NCBI GenBank assembly: GCA_020845575.1
Contig: JADLFL010000072.1
Location: forward strand, 1-64,000
Direction of reading: 5' to 3'
DNA: 64,000 nucleotides
From: Acidobacteriota bacterium
GTDB taxonomy: Bacteria; Acidobacteriota; Vicinamibacteria; Vicinamibacterales; Vicinamibacteraceae
Position 1 is the first letter of the stretch, and every line of letters begins with the position of its first letter. Positions 8,216 to 16,527 of this stretch are shown here, one piece after another. The notes beneath the pieces were generated by a model that saw nothing but the letters and a program-made list of their open reading frames with translations, searched no databases and was not told where the DNA came from. Position numbers and translations under genes: made by a program.

Positions 8216-9079
8216 CTACTGGGGTCCTCCGTCGGTGAGATCGTTGAGGCGCCAGTCGTACTCGGAGTAGGCCACCGAGAACGTGTTGGCCGTGAGCGCG
8301 CGCCGCTCGCTCGGGAGCACGTGCGGCATCACCAGGTGGAGGATCGCGAGCTCGAGCGGACTGCGCCCCGCGAACGTCTGCGCGTCGCCCGCCCAGGCGC
8401 GCGTGAAGTCGGCTTCGCGCCATCCGAAAATGGGCGAGATCTCGATGCGGTCCGCGCCGGGATCGAAGCGGAAGCACTCGTTGCGCGTGACGCACTCGGC
8501 GCCCACCGATTCGAGCTGCGATTCGAGCCGCGCGGCGGTGAAGGCTTCGCTGCGCAGGCGTCCGCCGCCGATCGATCCACGCCCGATGGCGAAGTACATG
8601 CGCGGGTCGTCGAATCCCGGCAGGATCTGCTTCTCGATGTCTTCGAGCGAGAGCAGTCGTCCGCCCACGCGGTGTCGCTTCGCACCGAACGCGCCAGGCA
8701 CGTGCTGGATGCTGTTGCGCGGATACTGCGCCGACGTACCGCGGATCGGATACGCGTTGACCACCGTTCGCAGCACGATCGCGTTGTAGGCGTTCAGCCA
8801 GAACGCCGCCTGTTCCTCACGCGACCACGCCTCGAGCGCCGCGGTGGGCATGTCGAGGTTGCTCACGTAGGTGTCGAGCCGCCCGCGTTCGGCGCGCAGG
8901 GCACGGTAGTACACGAGCCCCTCGCGCACGTACGTGTCGAGGATGACGTCGAGCGATCGATGCATGCCGACGTCGGACATGCTCGCCGATTGCTGGGCCC
9001 GCACTCCCCTCGTCTGTGGCAGGAAGCACGCCACGAGCGCCAGGATCGACGCAACGAAGCGAAGGACAGGAAAGCGCAT
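8216..9079 (-). CDS. Exported DUF547 domain protein
   Basis: 287 residues. I start it at the ATG at 9079 because this gives a clean signal peptide (MRFPVLRFVASILALVACFL then a VRAQ cleavage region); the open frame extends further upstream only through repeat sequence. The mature part has DUF547 hallmarks: AFWLNAYNAIVLRTVV near residue 90 and YFAIGRGSIGGGRLRSEAF near 165. DUF547 proteins are widespread in Acidobacteriota and Bacteroidota; their activity is not known. A TGATAC -10-like hexamer lies just upstream with its possible -35 inside the heptamer repeat. Confidence 0.85.
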   Translation of the reverse strand: MRFPVLRFVASILALVACFLPQTRGVRAQQSASMSDVGMHRSLDVILDTYVREGLVYYRALRAERGRLDTYVSNLDMPTAALEAWSREEQAAFWLNAYNAIVLRTVVNAYPIRGTSAQYPRNSIQHVPGAFGAKRHRVGGRLLSLEDIEKQILPGFDDPRMYFAIGRGSIGGGRLRSEAFTAARLESQLESVGAECVTRNECFRFDPGADRIEISPIFGWREADFTRAWAGDAQTFAGRSPLELAILHLVMPHVLPSERRALTANTFSVAYSEYDWRLNDLTDGGPQ

Positions 9080-9099
9080 ATCGGGTGGGAACTGTATCA

Positions 9100-9169
9100 T
9101 CCGGCAACCGGCAAGCCGGCAACGGGCAACCGGGCACCGGGCACCGGGCACCGGGCACCGGGCACCGGA
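9100..9169 (+). repeat. Repeat C2, tandem heptamers upstream of the DUF547 gene
   Basis: CCGGCAA and CGGGCAC units with period 7, running GGCAACC first and then five copies of the GGGCACC type. The block occupies most of the gap between the hydrolase stop (9250) and the DUF547 start (9079). The minus strand reads TTGCCGG repeatedly, close enough to a TGATAC hexamer to supply a -35. Confidence 0.9.
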
Positions 9170-9249
9170 ACTCAGGATGAGCGAGGCCGAGGCCAAAGGG
9201 CCAAAGGTTCAAAGGCTCAAAGACGTCAAGGCCGGGAGTCGACGGGGAC

Positions 9250-10068
9250 TCAGGCCGTCAACGTCTGCAACCAGGTGTGCAGGGTGGCGTCGAACGCGTC
9301 GGGTTGTTCGACGTTGGCAAGGTGGCCGGCGTCGGGGATCGTCACCAGCGTCGCGTTCGAGATGCCGTCGGCGATGACGCGGGACAGGTCCGGTGGCGTG
9401 AGCGTGTCCTGCTCTCCCACGATCACCAGCGTGGGACATGTGATGGTGGTCAGCGTCGGACGGCTGTCGGGACGTGTCCGCAGCGCTTCGAGCCCGTCGA
9501 TGACACCCTCCGGCGCGTTCTCCATCGCCCACTCGCGCACGGTGCGCGCGAGGTGCGGATCGCGCGTGCGCGTGGTCTCGCCAAGCAGGCCGGGCAACAT
9601 CCCGTCGATCACCACCGCCGTCCCCTCCTGCGCGGCCTTCTGCTGCGTGGCGACGCGTTTGGCTTTCGCCTCGTCGGAGTCGGCCTCGGCGCGCGTATCG
9701 GCGAGCACGAGTCCCCGGATCGCCGACGGCTGGCGACGCCAGCATTCGAACGCCACGTATCCACCCATCGAGAGACCCGCGAGCACGACGGGCCCGCTTT
9801 CGAGGGCCGCGATGAGCGCGAGCACGTCGGCGGCGTGATCGCCCACGTGGCGCGCGGGCGAGGTGCCGCGCGGCGACGCTCCGAAGCCGCGGAAGTCCGG
9901 CGCCACGCCGCGCCAGCCATCGGGCAGCGTCGCAAGCTGTCGCTCCCACATGCGCGACGAGAGCGGGAACGCATGCAGGAACACAATCGGCGCACCGTGA
10001 CCGGACTCGGCGATCGAGAGCGTCGTGGACCCGAGGCCGAGCGTGCGGGATGTCATGGCTTCCATCAT
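9250..10068 (-). CDS. Alpha/beta-fold hydrolase
   Basis: 272 residues. The catalytic triad of the fold is visible: nucleophile elbow GLSMGG near residues 98-103, the acid in VGEQDTLTPP near 218, and the histidine in DAGHLANVEQP near 246. The oxyanion region is FLHAFPLSSRMW. It resembles 3-oxoadipate enol-lactonase-like and esterase-like members, but the substrate is not determined. The start could be ATG 10068 or ATG 10056; I chose 10068 because a TGATAC hexamer ends 6 bases before it. It is divergent from the membrane protein at 10089. Confidence 0.85.
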   Translation of the reverse strand: MMEAMTSRTLGLGSTTLSIAESGHGAPIVFLHAFPLSSRMWERQLATLPDGWRGVAPDFRGFGASPRGTSPARHVGDHAADVLALIAALESGPVVLAGLSMGGYVAFECWRRQPSAIRGLVLADTRAEADSDEAKAKRVATQQKAAQEGTAVVIDGMLPGLLGETTRTRDPHLARTVREWAMENAPEGVIDGLEALRTRPDSRPTLTTITCPTLVIVGEQDTLTPPDLSRVIADGISNATLVTIPDAGHLANVEQPDAFDATLHTWLQTLTA

Positions 10069-10074
10069 GAGCAG

Positions 10075-10081
10075 GTATCAT
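10075..10081. promoter_or_regulatory. Shared symmetric -10 of a divergent gene pair
   Basis: GTATCAT reads TATCAT on the plus strand, 7 bases before GTG 10089, and TGATAC on the minus strand, 6 bases before ATG 10068. Both genes would be leaderless. The -35 regions are weak. Confidence 0.4.
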
Positions 10082-10088
10082 GCCTCCC

Positions 10089-11882
10089 GTGAGCCGGCGC
10101 GTCTGGGCACTCTGCCTCGTGGCCTGGCTCGGGGTGGCCTTGTGGCAGGCCAATCCGGTACGCGTGGGCGACGGGCATGAGCACGTAGCCGTGGCTCTGG
10201 CGTTCGCGCGCGGCCAGGGATCCGCTTTCGCGCCAGACCAGATTCCGTCACTCGAAGCCGAACTCCGGGCCCTCGGTCCCTCCTTCGCCACTGCCTCGCT
10301 CGTTCATCCCGATCTGGTCGGGCGGGATGGACGGCAGGACGTGCCGCATTTCTGGCTCTATCCACTGCTCGCCGCACCATGGGTGTGGCTCGCGCTGACC
10401 TGCGGCGTGTCGCCGCTGTGGGCCTTCGTGATGCTGCACGCACTGCTGCTGGGGGGCCTCACGGCGTTGATCCTCGCGCGGCCCGCACCGGTGTGGACGT
10501 CGCTGCTGCTGTTGAGTCCGCTCGTATGGTGGATCGACAAGCCGTCGGCCGATCTCCTGCTCGTGAGCTGCCTCGCAGGTGCGCTCCTTCTCTGGACGAC
10601 GAGGCCGGCCGTGTCGCTCGTGCTGCTGGGCGCGGGCGCAAGCCAGAATCCCGGGCTCGTGCTGGTGGCCGCGCTCTTTGCCGCATGGGGTTCGATCGAG
10701 CGGCCGGCGCGCCTCATGTGCCGGCGCTGGCAGACGGGGGCCCTGCTCGCCGCGCTCCTCATCACGCTGCCGCCGGCGTACTACCTGTGGCGCCTGGGCA
10801 TCCCGTCGCCGCTGACGGCCTCCACCATCACGCGGTGGCCGGGACTCTTCGACGCGCTGTTCCCTATCTCCGACGTCTCGGTCGGCCTGCTGTTCCGCTT
10901 CCCACCGTTCGCGCTCGCGGTGGTGATTGCCACGGTCTGGCTCGCGTGGCGTGAGCTCGGGCGGCTGCGCGAACCGCTCATCGCGACAACGGCACTCGCG
11001 GCACTTGCGCTCCTGTGGGCTGCCGGCCAGCCCGTGAGCCAGAACCACGGCGGCAGTCCCGACCTGAGCCGCTATGCGATGTGGCTCATGCCGCTCGCGC
11101 TGCCGCTGCTGCAACAGGCAGGCACGAGCACGCGCGTGTCGATGCGGCACACGGGCCTGGCACTCGCGGTCGTGTCTGCGGCGTGGACGCTCGTGGCGTT
11201 CCCACCGTCACGACCCGAAGGACACCTCCAGCCGACGCCGTTCGCGGGCTGGCTGTGGTCGCGTCACCCGATGTGGAACGACCCTCGTCCGGAAGTGTTC
11301 GCCGAGCGGCTCTCCCACGCCGAACCCGCCATCGTCCCCACAGCCACGCCGGACTGCCAGAAGGTGCTGCTGTACGAAGGCCAGTGGCCCGTGCAGTGCC
11401 TGCCGCAGGACACGCCGCCGGATGACTGCTTCGATGCGCAACGATTCTGTTACGCGAACAGGACGGCGACCGGTGCGGGCTACCTGTTCATGATCGAGCC
11501 GCTGCGTCCGGGCTTCCCGATCGTGCAGGCCGAGAAGACGTGGACGCGGCAGACGCCGGCCGTCGCGACGATGCGGCAACTGGTGCGCGATCTGACGATC
11601 GGCGAGACCGACGAGGCGATGGTGTCGCTGCGCGGGCTGTGGAACGCCGCGTGGCTGCAACAGTGGCACGGCCTCGATCGGACGGTGTTCTACGTGCGAA
11701 ACACGCGTGGCGATGCCCGCATAGGCGTGCGCACGCGACGGGACGTGCTGGCACGCGTCATCGATCTGAATCGCGCCGTGGAAATCGCCACGTACCCGAT
11801 CGAGCCCGACACGCGCCTGCCCGTCGAGATCCCGCTCCCCGACGCCGCACCGGATCTGGCGATCACGTTCGAACCCAGATAG
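10089..11882 (+). CDS. Polytopic membrane protein, paralogue of the protein at 23019 (GT-C-like)
   Basis: 597 residues from GTG 10089; an in-frame ATG lies at 10080, but it overlaps the predicted -10 and the GTG start aligns with that of the paralogue at 23019. Shared motifs: VGD.HEHV/VGDASEYV in the first loop, LYPLLAAPWVWLA, SPLVWWIDKPSADLLL, GASQNPGL, NHGGSPDLSRYAMWL, and a soluble C-terminal domain beginning EPAIVPTATPDCQKVLLYEG with a cysteine-rich stretch (CLPQD..PDDCFDAQRFCYAN). The fold suggests a polyprenyl-phosphate-sugar glycosyltransferase or a related membrane enzyme, but no catalytic signature is certain. Confidence 0.65.
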   Translation: MSRRVWALCLVAWLGVALWQANPVRVGDGHEHVAVALAFARGQGSAFAPDQIPSLEAELRALGPSFATASLVHPDLVGRDGRQDVPHFWLYPLLAAPWVWLALTCGVSPLWAFVMLHALLLGGLTALILARPAPVWTSLLLLSPLVWWIDKPSADLLLVSCLAGALLLWTTRPAVSLVLLGAGASQNPGLVLVAALFAAWGSIERPARLMCRRWQTGALLAALLITLPPAYYLWRLGIPSPLTASTITRWPGLFDALFPISDVSVGLLFRFPPFALAVVIATVWLAWRELGRLREPLIATTALAALALLWAAGQPVSQNHGGSPDLSRYAMWLMPLALPLLQQAGTSTRVSMRHTGLALAVVSAAWTLVAFPPSRPEGHLQPTPFAGWLWSRHPMWNDPRPEVFAERLSHAEPAIVPTATPDCQKVLLYEGQWPVQCLPQDTPPDDCFDAQRFCYANRTATGAGYLFMIEPLRPGFPIVQAEKTWTRQTPAVATMRQLVRDLTIGETDEAMVSLRGLWNAAWLQQWHGLDRTVFYVRNTRGDARIGVRTRRDVLARVIDLNRAVEIATYPIEPDTRLPVEIPLPDAAPDLAITFEPR

Positions 11883-11913
11883 CCCGCGCGACCCACGCTC
11901 CGAGGCGTGTCGC

Positions 11914-11939
11914 GGGCCGGGCTCGGAGAGCCGGCCCTA
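11914..11939 (-). repeat. Repeat B1, TAG-starting GC hairpin
   Basis: GGGCCGGGCTC and GAGCCGGCCC arms around GGA on the plus strand, directly followed by TA. On the minus strand it starts with TAGGGCCGGCTC, and that TAG is the stop codon of the cytochrome c gene. Confidence 0.85.
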
Positions 11940-12341
11940 ATACCTGGCGCCGGCGGCGATCCACTTGCGGAGCGTGTCGATCTGCTCGTCGGTGAGAGGA
12001 TCCTTCTCGAGGGGCATGCGATCGTCGCCGTCGAGGCCCAGGACGCGACGCATCAGGAGGCTCTTCTCCGGATCGCCCGGCTCGATCAGGGCGCCGTTCC
12101 TGCCGCCCTTCTGCAGGGCCTCCACCGAATCCATGCGCAGGCGGCCCTTGGCCTTGGTGGGGCCGTGGCACTCGACGCACGTCTCCTTGAAGATGGGCAC
12201 GACGTCGCGTTCGAACGCAGCGGTCTCGGCCTGGACCATCACGTTGTGGTGGTGTGCGCTGGCCACCGATCCGCCTACGACGGCCACCACCGCACCCGTA
12301 GCCACACCAGCCGCCAGAAGGACTGCAGACATCAGTTTCAT
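11937..12341 (-). CDS. Small exported c-type cytochrome
   Basis: 134 residues: a signal peptide (MKLMSAVLLAAGVATGAVVA, cleavage near SVASAHH), then one heme-binding CVECH at residues 55-59 and a distal methionine in DDRMPLEKDPLT. The spacing ETCVECHGPTKAKGRLRMDS and LRKWIAAGARY match the single-heme domain (planctomycete-type cytochrome C) that is often fused to DUF1549/DUF1553 proteins; here it stands alone. It likely carries electrons in the periplasm. Its stop codon is the first three bases of repeat B1. A GATACT hexamer ends 8 bases before the ATG. Confidence 0.85.
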   Translation of the reverse strand: MKLMSAVLLAAGVATGAVVAVVGGSVASAHHHNVMVQAETAAFERDVVPIFKETCVECHGPTKAKGRLRMDSVEALQKGGRNGALIEPGDPEKSLLMRRVLGLDGDDRMPLEKDPLTDEQIDTLRKWIAAGARY

Positions 12342-12386
12342 GCCGGGACAGTATCGCCCAACCTTCCGCTTTTCGTGCGTTCACAC

Positions 12387-12392
12387 TACGAT
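12387..12392 (+). promoter_or_regulatory. -10-like hexamer of the heme A synthase gene
   Basis: TACGAT ends 6 bases before GTG 12399. Facing it on the minus strand, GATACT (12350-12355) serves the cytochrome gene. The whole divergent gap is under 60 bases. Confidence 0.35.
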
Positions 12393-12398
12393 CGCGTG

Positions 12399-13319
12399 GT
12401 GCTTTCCGTTGCGCGCGCGGCCTGGCTGATCCTCGCCTACAACATCGGCGTGATCGCCTGGGGCGCGTACGTGCGCGCCACGGGATCGGGCGCCGGCTGC
12501 GGCGCGCACTGGCCACTCTGCGACGGCAGGCTCGTGCCGCGCAGCCTCGGCGCGGCAACGCTGATCGAGTACTCGCATCGCATCACGAGCGGGCTGGCGC
12601 TGTTATCGGTCGTGGTGCTCCTGTTCTGGGTGCGACGCGTCTGCCCGCCCGGTCATCCCGCCCGTCGAGGCGCCGCGATGACCGTCGTCTTCATGCTCAC
12701 CGAAGCCGCTGTGGGTGCGGGGCTCGTGCTGTTCGAGCTCGTGGCCGACAACGCGAGCATGGCACGCGCGCTGTTCATGGCCGTGCACCTGGCGAACACG
12801 TTCGTCCTCGTGGCGTGGATCACGCTCACCGCGTGGTGGCTCTCGGGCGGCCGCGCGCTGGACGTGCGCGCGAGGCCGGGCCGGGCGGCGGCGGTGGCCG
12901 GTCTGCTGTGCGCTGTATTGCTGGTGGGCGTGAGCGGCGCCGTTGCCGCGCTGGGCGACACGCTGTTTCCGTCGCAGACGCTGGCCGACGCGCTGGCGGC
13001 CGATCTTTCGCCGACCTCACACGCGCTCATCCGCCTCCGCATGCTCCATCCCGCGTTCGCGATCGTGACCGCGGTGCTGCTCGTCGTGGTGGCACCACTG
13101 CTCGCCAGGCATAGCGGCGTGACGCCAGCGATCAGATTCGCGAACGCCGTGGCCGCGCTCGCCGTGGTGCAACTCGTCGTGGGCGTGGTGAACGTGATGC
13201 TGCTGGCGCCGGTGTGGATGCAGCTCGTCCACCTTCTCGTCGCCGACGCCCTCTGGATCGCGCTGGTCCTCTGGGCCGCCACGATGCTGGCTCAACAGCC
13301 GGCCCCTACGTCCCGCTGA
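12399..13319 (+). CDS. ctaA: COX15/CtaA family heme A synthase
   Basis: 306 residues in the chosen frame; alternative GTG starts are at 12375 and 12396. The enzyme oxidises heme O to heme A for cytochrome c oxidase in the inner membrane. The N-terminal half has the family signature WGAYVRATGSGAGCGAHWPLC followed by IEYSHRITSG, whose histidine is a heme ligand; the second half repeats the fold, with HPAFAIV and a final LVHLLVADALWIALVL. Eight membrane segments can be counted. The last codons overlap the convergent metallopeptidase gene by 14 bases, in a partial copy of repeat B. Confidence 0.85.
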   Translation: MLSVARAAWLILAYNIGVIAWGAYVRATGSGAGCGAHWPLCDGRLVPRSLGAATLIEYSHRITSGLALLSVVVLLFWVRRVCPPGHPARRGAAMTVVFMLTEAAVGAGLVLFELVADNASMARALFMAVHLANTFVLVAWITLTAWWLSGGRALDVRARPGRAAAVAGLLCAVLLVGVSGAVAALGDTLFPSQTLADALAADLSPTSHALIRLRMLHPAFAIVTAVLLVVVAPLLARHSGVTPAIRFANAVAALAVVQLVVGVVNVMLLAPVWMQLVHLLVADALWIALVLWAATMLAQQPAPTSR

Positions 13320-14148
13320 ACGTGTCGCAGGCCTTCACGTCGCCCGTCTGAAGGCCGCGGCGCAGCCACTCGACGCGCTGGGCGGCCGATCCGTGTGTGA
13401 AGCTCTCGGGACGGACGCGGCCCGCCGACTGCCGCTGCAGCGTGTCGTCGCCAATCGCGGCCGCCGCACGCAGCCCTTCCTCGGCGTCGCCGGGTTCCAT
13501 GATGCCGCGCTGCGCCGTCGAGTGTCCCCACACGCCGGCGAAGCAGTCTGCCTGCAGTTCCATCAGCACCGACAACTGGTTGGCCTGCTGCGGTGAACGC
13601 TGCTGGGCTTCACGCACCTGACGCTCGATGCCGAGCAGGTTCTGCACGTGGTGCCCGACTTCGTGCGCGATCACGTAGGCCTGCGCGAAGTCGCCCGGCG
13701 CGCCGAAGCGTCGGTCGAGCTGGTCGAAGAACTCGAGATCGAGATAGACCTTCTGATCACCAGGGCAGTAGAACGGCCCCATCGCGCTCTCGCCCATGCC
13801 GCACGCCGACGGCGTCGCGCCACGGAACAGGACGAGCGTCGATCGCTGATAGCGGCTACCGAGCAGCCGTGTCCACGTGGCCTGCAGGTCGTCGAGCATC
13901 TTGCCGATCTCGTCAACCTTGGCTTCTTCCTGCGGCGTCGTCTCCAGCCTGCCGTCACTCGTCTGCTGCTGCGGCATGGACGCCTGCTGCTGGAGCACGG
14001 GCGACACGAGATCGCGTCCGAACAGCAGGCTCAGGATGAACAACACGGCGATGCCGCCGAGTCCCATGGACATGCCCCGTCCGCCGGCACGCGTGGCGCG
14101 GCGATCCTCGATGTCCTGACTCCTCTGCCCCCCGGGGTTCCAGCGCAA
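13306..14148 (-). CDS. YpfJ-type neutral zinc metallopeptidase
   Basis: 280 residues from a TTG start at 14148, chosen because AAAGGAG lies 7 bases upstream and because family members begin MRW..G.RS.NIEDRR, as here (MRWNPGGQRSQDIEDRR). One membrane segment (MGLGGIAVLFILSLLFG) anchors it. The zinc site AHEVGHHVQ and the glutamate region QADCFAGVW are intact; a CGMGESAMGPFYCPGDQKVYLDL stretch is also typical of the family. The biological role of this family is unclear. Its stop codon TAG is followed by GGGCCGGCT, a truncated repeat B that also encodes the end of CtaA. Confidence 0.9.
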   Translation of the reverse strand: MRWNPGGQRSQDIEDRRATRAGGRGMSMGLGGIAVLFILSLLFGRDLVSPVLQQQASMPQQQTSDGRLETTPQEEAKVDEIGKMLDDLQATWTRLLGSRYQRSTLVLFRGATPSACGMGESAMGPFYCPGDQKVYLDLEFFDQLDRRFGAPGDFAQAYVIAHEVGHHVQNLLGIERQVREAQQRSPQQANQLSVLMELQADCFAGVWGHSTAQRGIMEPGDAEEGLRAAAAIGDDTLQRQSAGRVRPESFTHGSAAQRVEWLRRGLQTGDVKACDTFSGT

Positions 14149-14401
14149 CGTGAGACTCCTTTGGTCGAACGGGCCATGCACCCGCATCTGCCCCGCCAGC
14201 ACGCCGCACCGCGCGCCGCGAATCCGGCGATTCAGAGTACGCCTGTCGTGGCCCCGTTGCACAGGGCCGGGCACCGGCATCGGTGACGCGTCCGTGTGCC
14301 ACACTGCATCTCACGGCCAGGACTCGCGGCGCGGGCGCGCGTGGACGCGGGCATCGCGGTCCGCTCCTCCCATCGAGGAGTCGCCGACAAGGAACACCGA
14401 C

Positions 14402-15361
14402 ATGCAGACCACCAGCGGCTTGCACCACGTCACGGCCATCGCCGGCCCTGCCCAGGAGAACCTCGACTTCTACGCCGGACTGCTCGGCATGCGGCTCGTC
14501 AAGAAGAGCGTGAACCAGGACGATCCCGGCACCTATCACCTCTTCTACGCCGACGCCGCGGGCAGCCCGGGCACCGACATCACCTTCTTCCCGTGGGCGC
14601 ACATGGCTCCCTCGCGCGAGGGTCACGGCCTGAGCACCGAAGTGCAGCTCACGGTGCCGACCGACTCGATCGACTACTGGGGCGAGCGCCTCGTGCGGTA
14701 CGGCGCGAGCGTGGGCCGGCCGGAGACGCGCTTCGGCGAACGCGTGCTGCCCGTGGTGGATCCACACGGCCTGCGCGTCGCGCTCGTCGAAGCCGGCGAC
14801 ACGACAACGCGCGGATTCGAACCGTGGGCGCACAGTCCCGTACCCGTGGAGCGTCAGATCCGCGGCCTCCACGGCGCGCGCATGCAGGAGCGCGATCGCG
14901 CAGCCACGGCGTGGTTCCTCACGACAGTGCTCGGGTTCACCGAGCACGCGACCGAGGGCGACTGGACGCGCTACGTGATCGGCGACGGTGGTCCGGGGCG
15001 GGTGCTCGACATCAGCGAAACGCCGGATGCCCATCGCGGCGCGTGGGGTAGAGGCAGCATCCACCACCTCGCCTGGCGCATGACCGACGAGGCGCAGGAG
15101 CTCGCCGTGCGGAGCGCCATCGAGGGCATCGGGCTGCGGCCCACGCCCGTCATCGATCGCTTCTGGTTCAGATCGGTCTATTTCAAGGAACCTGGCGGCG
15201 TGCTGTTCGAACTGGCGACGGACGGACCGGGGTTCGCCGTGGACGAGGATCCGGCGCACCTCGGCGAAACACTCGTCCTCCCGCCGTGGCTCGAACCCCG
15301 CCGCGCCGAGATCGAACGCGGCCTGCCTGCGCTCACGGCCCGTGCGCCGTCTGTGCCCTGA
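14402..15361 (+). CDS. Ring-cleaving dioxygenase, vicinal oxygen chelate (glyoxalase) family
   Basis: 319 residues from ATG 14402, preceded by AAGGA. Two VOC modules are visible, with metal ligands in GLHHVTAI (residue 6-7 area), EVQLTVP, a second GSIHHLAWRM near 220 and GVLFELATDGPGF near 265. This is the MhqA/MhqO-like group, annotated as ring-cleaving dioxygenase and linked to quinone/catechol detoxification; the true substrate is unknown. The 253 bases between its start and the divergent metallopeptidase hold no gene that I can support. The stop codon is 8 bases before repeat B2. Confidence 0.85.
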   Translation: MQTTSGLHHVTAIAGPAQENLDFYAGLLGMRLVKKSVNQDDPGTYHLFYADAAGSPGTDITFFPWAHMAPSREGHGLSTEVQLTVPTDSIDYWGERLVRYGASVGRPETRFGERVLPVVDPHGLRVALVEAGDTTTRGFEPWAHSPVPVERQIRGLHGARMQERDRAATAWFLTTVLGFTEHATEGDWTRYVIGDGGPGRVLDISETPDAHRGAWGRGSIHHLAWRMTDEAQELAVRSAIEGIGLRPTPVIDRFWFRSVYFKEPGGVLFELATDGPGFAVDEDPAHLGETLVLPPWLEPRRAEIERGLPALTARAPSVP

Positions 15362-15368
15362 CGGCGCA

Positions 15369-15395
15369 GGGGCCGGACTCGGAGAGCCGGCCCTA
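15369..15395 (+). repeat. Repeat B2, GC hairpin ending in CTA
   Basis: GGGGCCGGACTC, GGA, GAGCCGGCCC then TA. It follows the dioxygenase stop by 8 bases and has the same sequence as the other B copies apart from one base. Confidence 0.85.
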
Positions 15396-15429
15396 CCGAC
15401 TGCGGCGATGGGTAGGGTCGGCCCAGACC

Positions 15430-15457
15430 GTAGGGGGGACGCATGCGTCGCCCCTAC
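15430..15457. repeat. 28-bp near-perfect palindrome
   Basis: GTAGGGG and CCCCTAC arms enclose GACGCATGCGTC, itself a perfect palindrome; only one base pair of the whole mismatches. A related GGTAGGGTCGGCCC lies just before it at 15411-15424. It sits between the convergent dioxygenase and threonine aldolase genes. Confidence 0.8.
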
Positions 15458-15479
15458 GCCAGCGGTGAGCATCTGCCCC

Positions 15480-16505
15480 CTACGTCGTGACGGCGACAAG
15501 GATGTCCGCGGCGGTGGCGCACTGCTCGCGCGTGACGTCGAGGTGGGTCACGGCGCGGACGGTGCGCGGGCCGAACTGGATCACCAGAACGCCTCGCTCT
15601 CGCGCACGGGCCAGCACCGTCACGGCATCAGGACCATCGTCTGGTAAGTGAAAGATGACGATATTGGTCTCGACCGTGGAAAGATCAAGCCTGACGTGCG
15701 ACGTGGCGGCGAGTCGTTCCGCGATGAGCCGCGCGTTCGCGTGATCGTCGGCCAGACGCTCGTAATGATGCGCTAACGCATAGGTGCCGGCCGCGGCGAG
15801 CAGTCCAGCCTGCCGCATCGCCCCGCCGAGCATCCGCCGATACCGCACCGCACGCGCGATCAGCTCCCGCGGTCCCGCGATGAGCGATCCCGCCGGCGCA
15901 CCCAGCCCCTTTGACAACGCCACCCACGCCACGTCGAACGGCGCGGCGAGATCGGCAGGCGTGCGGCCGGTGGCGATGGCGGCATTCCACAGCCGGGCAC
16001 CGTCGAGCAGCGTGGCCACACCGTTGGCACGCGCCGCCGCGCAGATCGCCTCGACATCCTCCTGCGGCATCACGACGCCGCCGCCGCGATTGTGCGTGTT
16101 CTCGACCGCCACGAGCGTCGTGGGCGGATACGTCATGTGGCCCGGTGGCTTGCGCGCCGCGAGGAACTCCGCAGCGGTGAACGTTCCGCCACTGCCCACG
16201 GCCGTGAACTGCACGCCGGCGTTCGCGGCGCCCGCACCCGTCTCGTGCCACACGAGGTGACTCTCCGCGCTCACCACCACATCGTCTCCGGGACGCGTGA
16301 GGACGCGGAGCGCGACCTGGTTGGCCATCGTGCCGGTTGGCAGCCAGAGCGCGGCGTCCTTGCCGAGGAGCGCGGCGGCCTGCTCCTGGAGCGCGTTGAC
16401 GGAGGGGTCCTCGCCGAACTGATCGTCGCCGACGGGCGCCGCGGCGATCGCGGCCCGCATGGCGTCCGTGGGTCTGGTGACGGTGTCCGAACGAAGGTCG
16501 ATCAC
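15480..16505 (-). CDS. ltaE: Threonine aldolase family PLP enzyme (beta-eliminating lyase)
   Basis: 341 residues from GTG 16505, where the conserved N-terminus [13 protein letters not shown] begins; the open frame extends 66 bases further into the upstream gene. The family cleaves L-threonine or L-allo-threonine to glycine and acetaldehyde. Visible motifs: [51 protein letters not shown] and the PLP lysine in [10 protein letters not shown]. It lies 22 bases behind the DUF3500 gene on the same strand. Its TAG stop is followed by GGGGGCAGATG. Confidence 0.9.
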   Translation of the reverse strand: MIDLRSDTVTRPTDAMRAAIAAAPVGDDQFGEDPSVNALQEQAAALLGKDAALWLPTGTMANQVALRVLTRPGDDVVVSAESHLVWHETGAGAANAGVQFTAVGSGGTFTAAEFLAARKPPGHMTYPPTTLVAVENTHNRGGGVVMPQEDVEAICAAARANGVATLLDGARLWNAAIATGRTPADLAAPFDVAWVALSKGLGAPAGSLIAGPRELIARAVRYRRMLGGAMRQAGLLAAAGTYALAHHYERLADDHANARLIAERLAATSHVRLDLSTVETNIVIFHLPDDGPDAVTVLARARERGVLVIQFGPRTVRAVTHLDVTREQCATAADILVAVTT

Positions 16506-16527
16506 GAAGGGAACGAACGGCGAGACG

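Noticed and set aside
7619..9838. Plus-strand open frame of 739 codons across the SDR, DUF547 and hydrolase genes
   Set aside because: Antisense to three genes with clear motifs; low-complexity Arg/His composition and passes through repeat C2.
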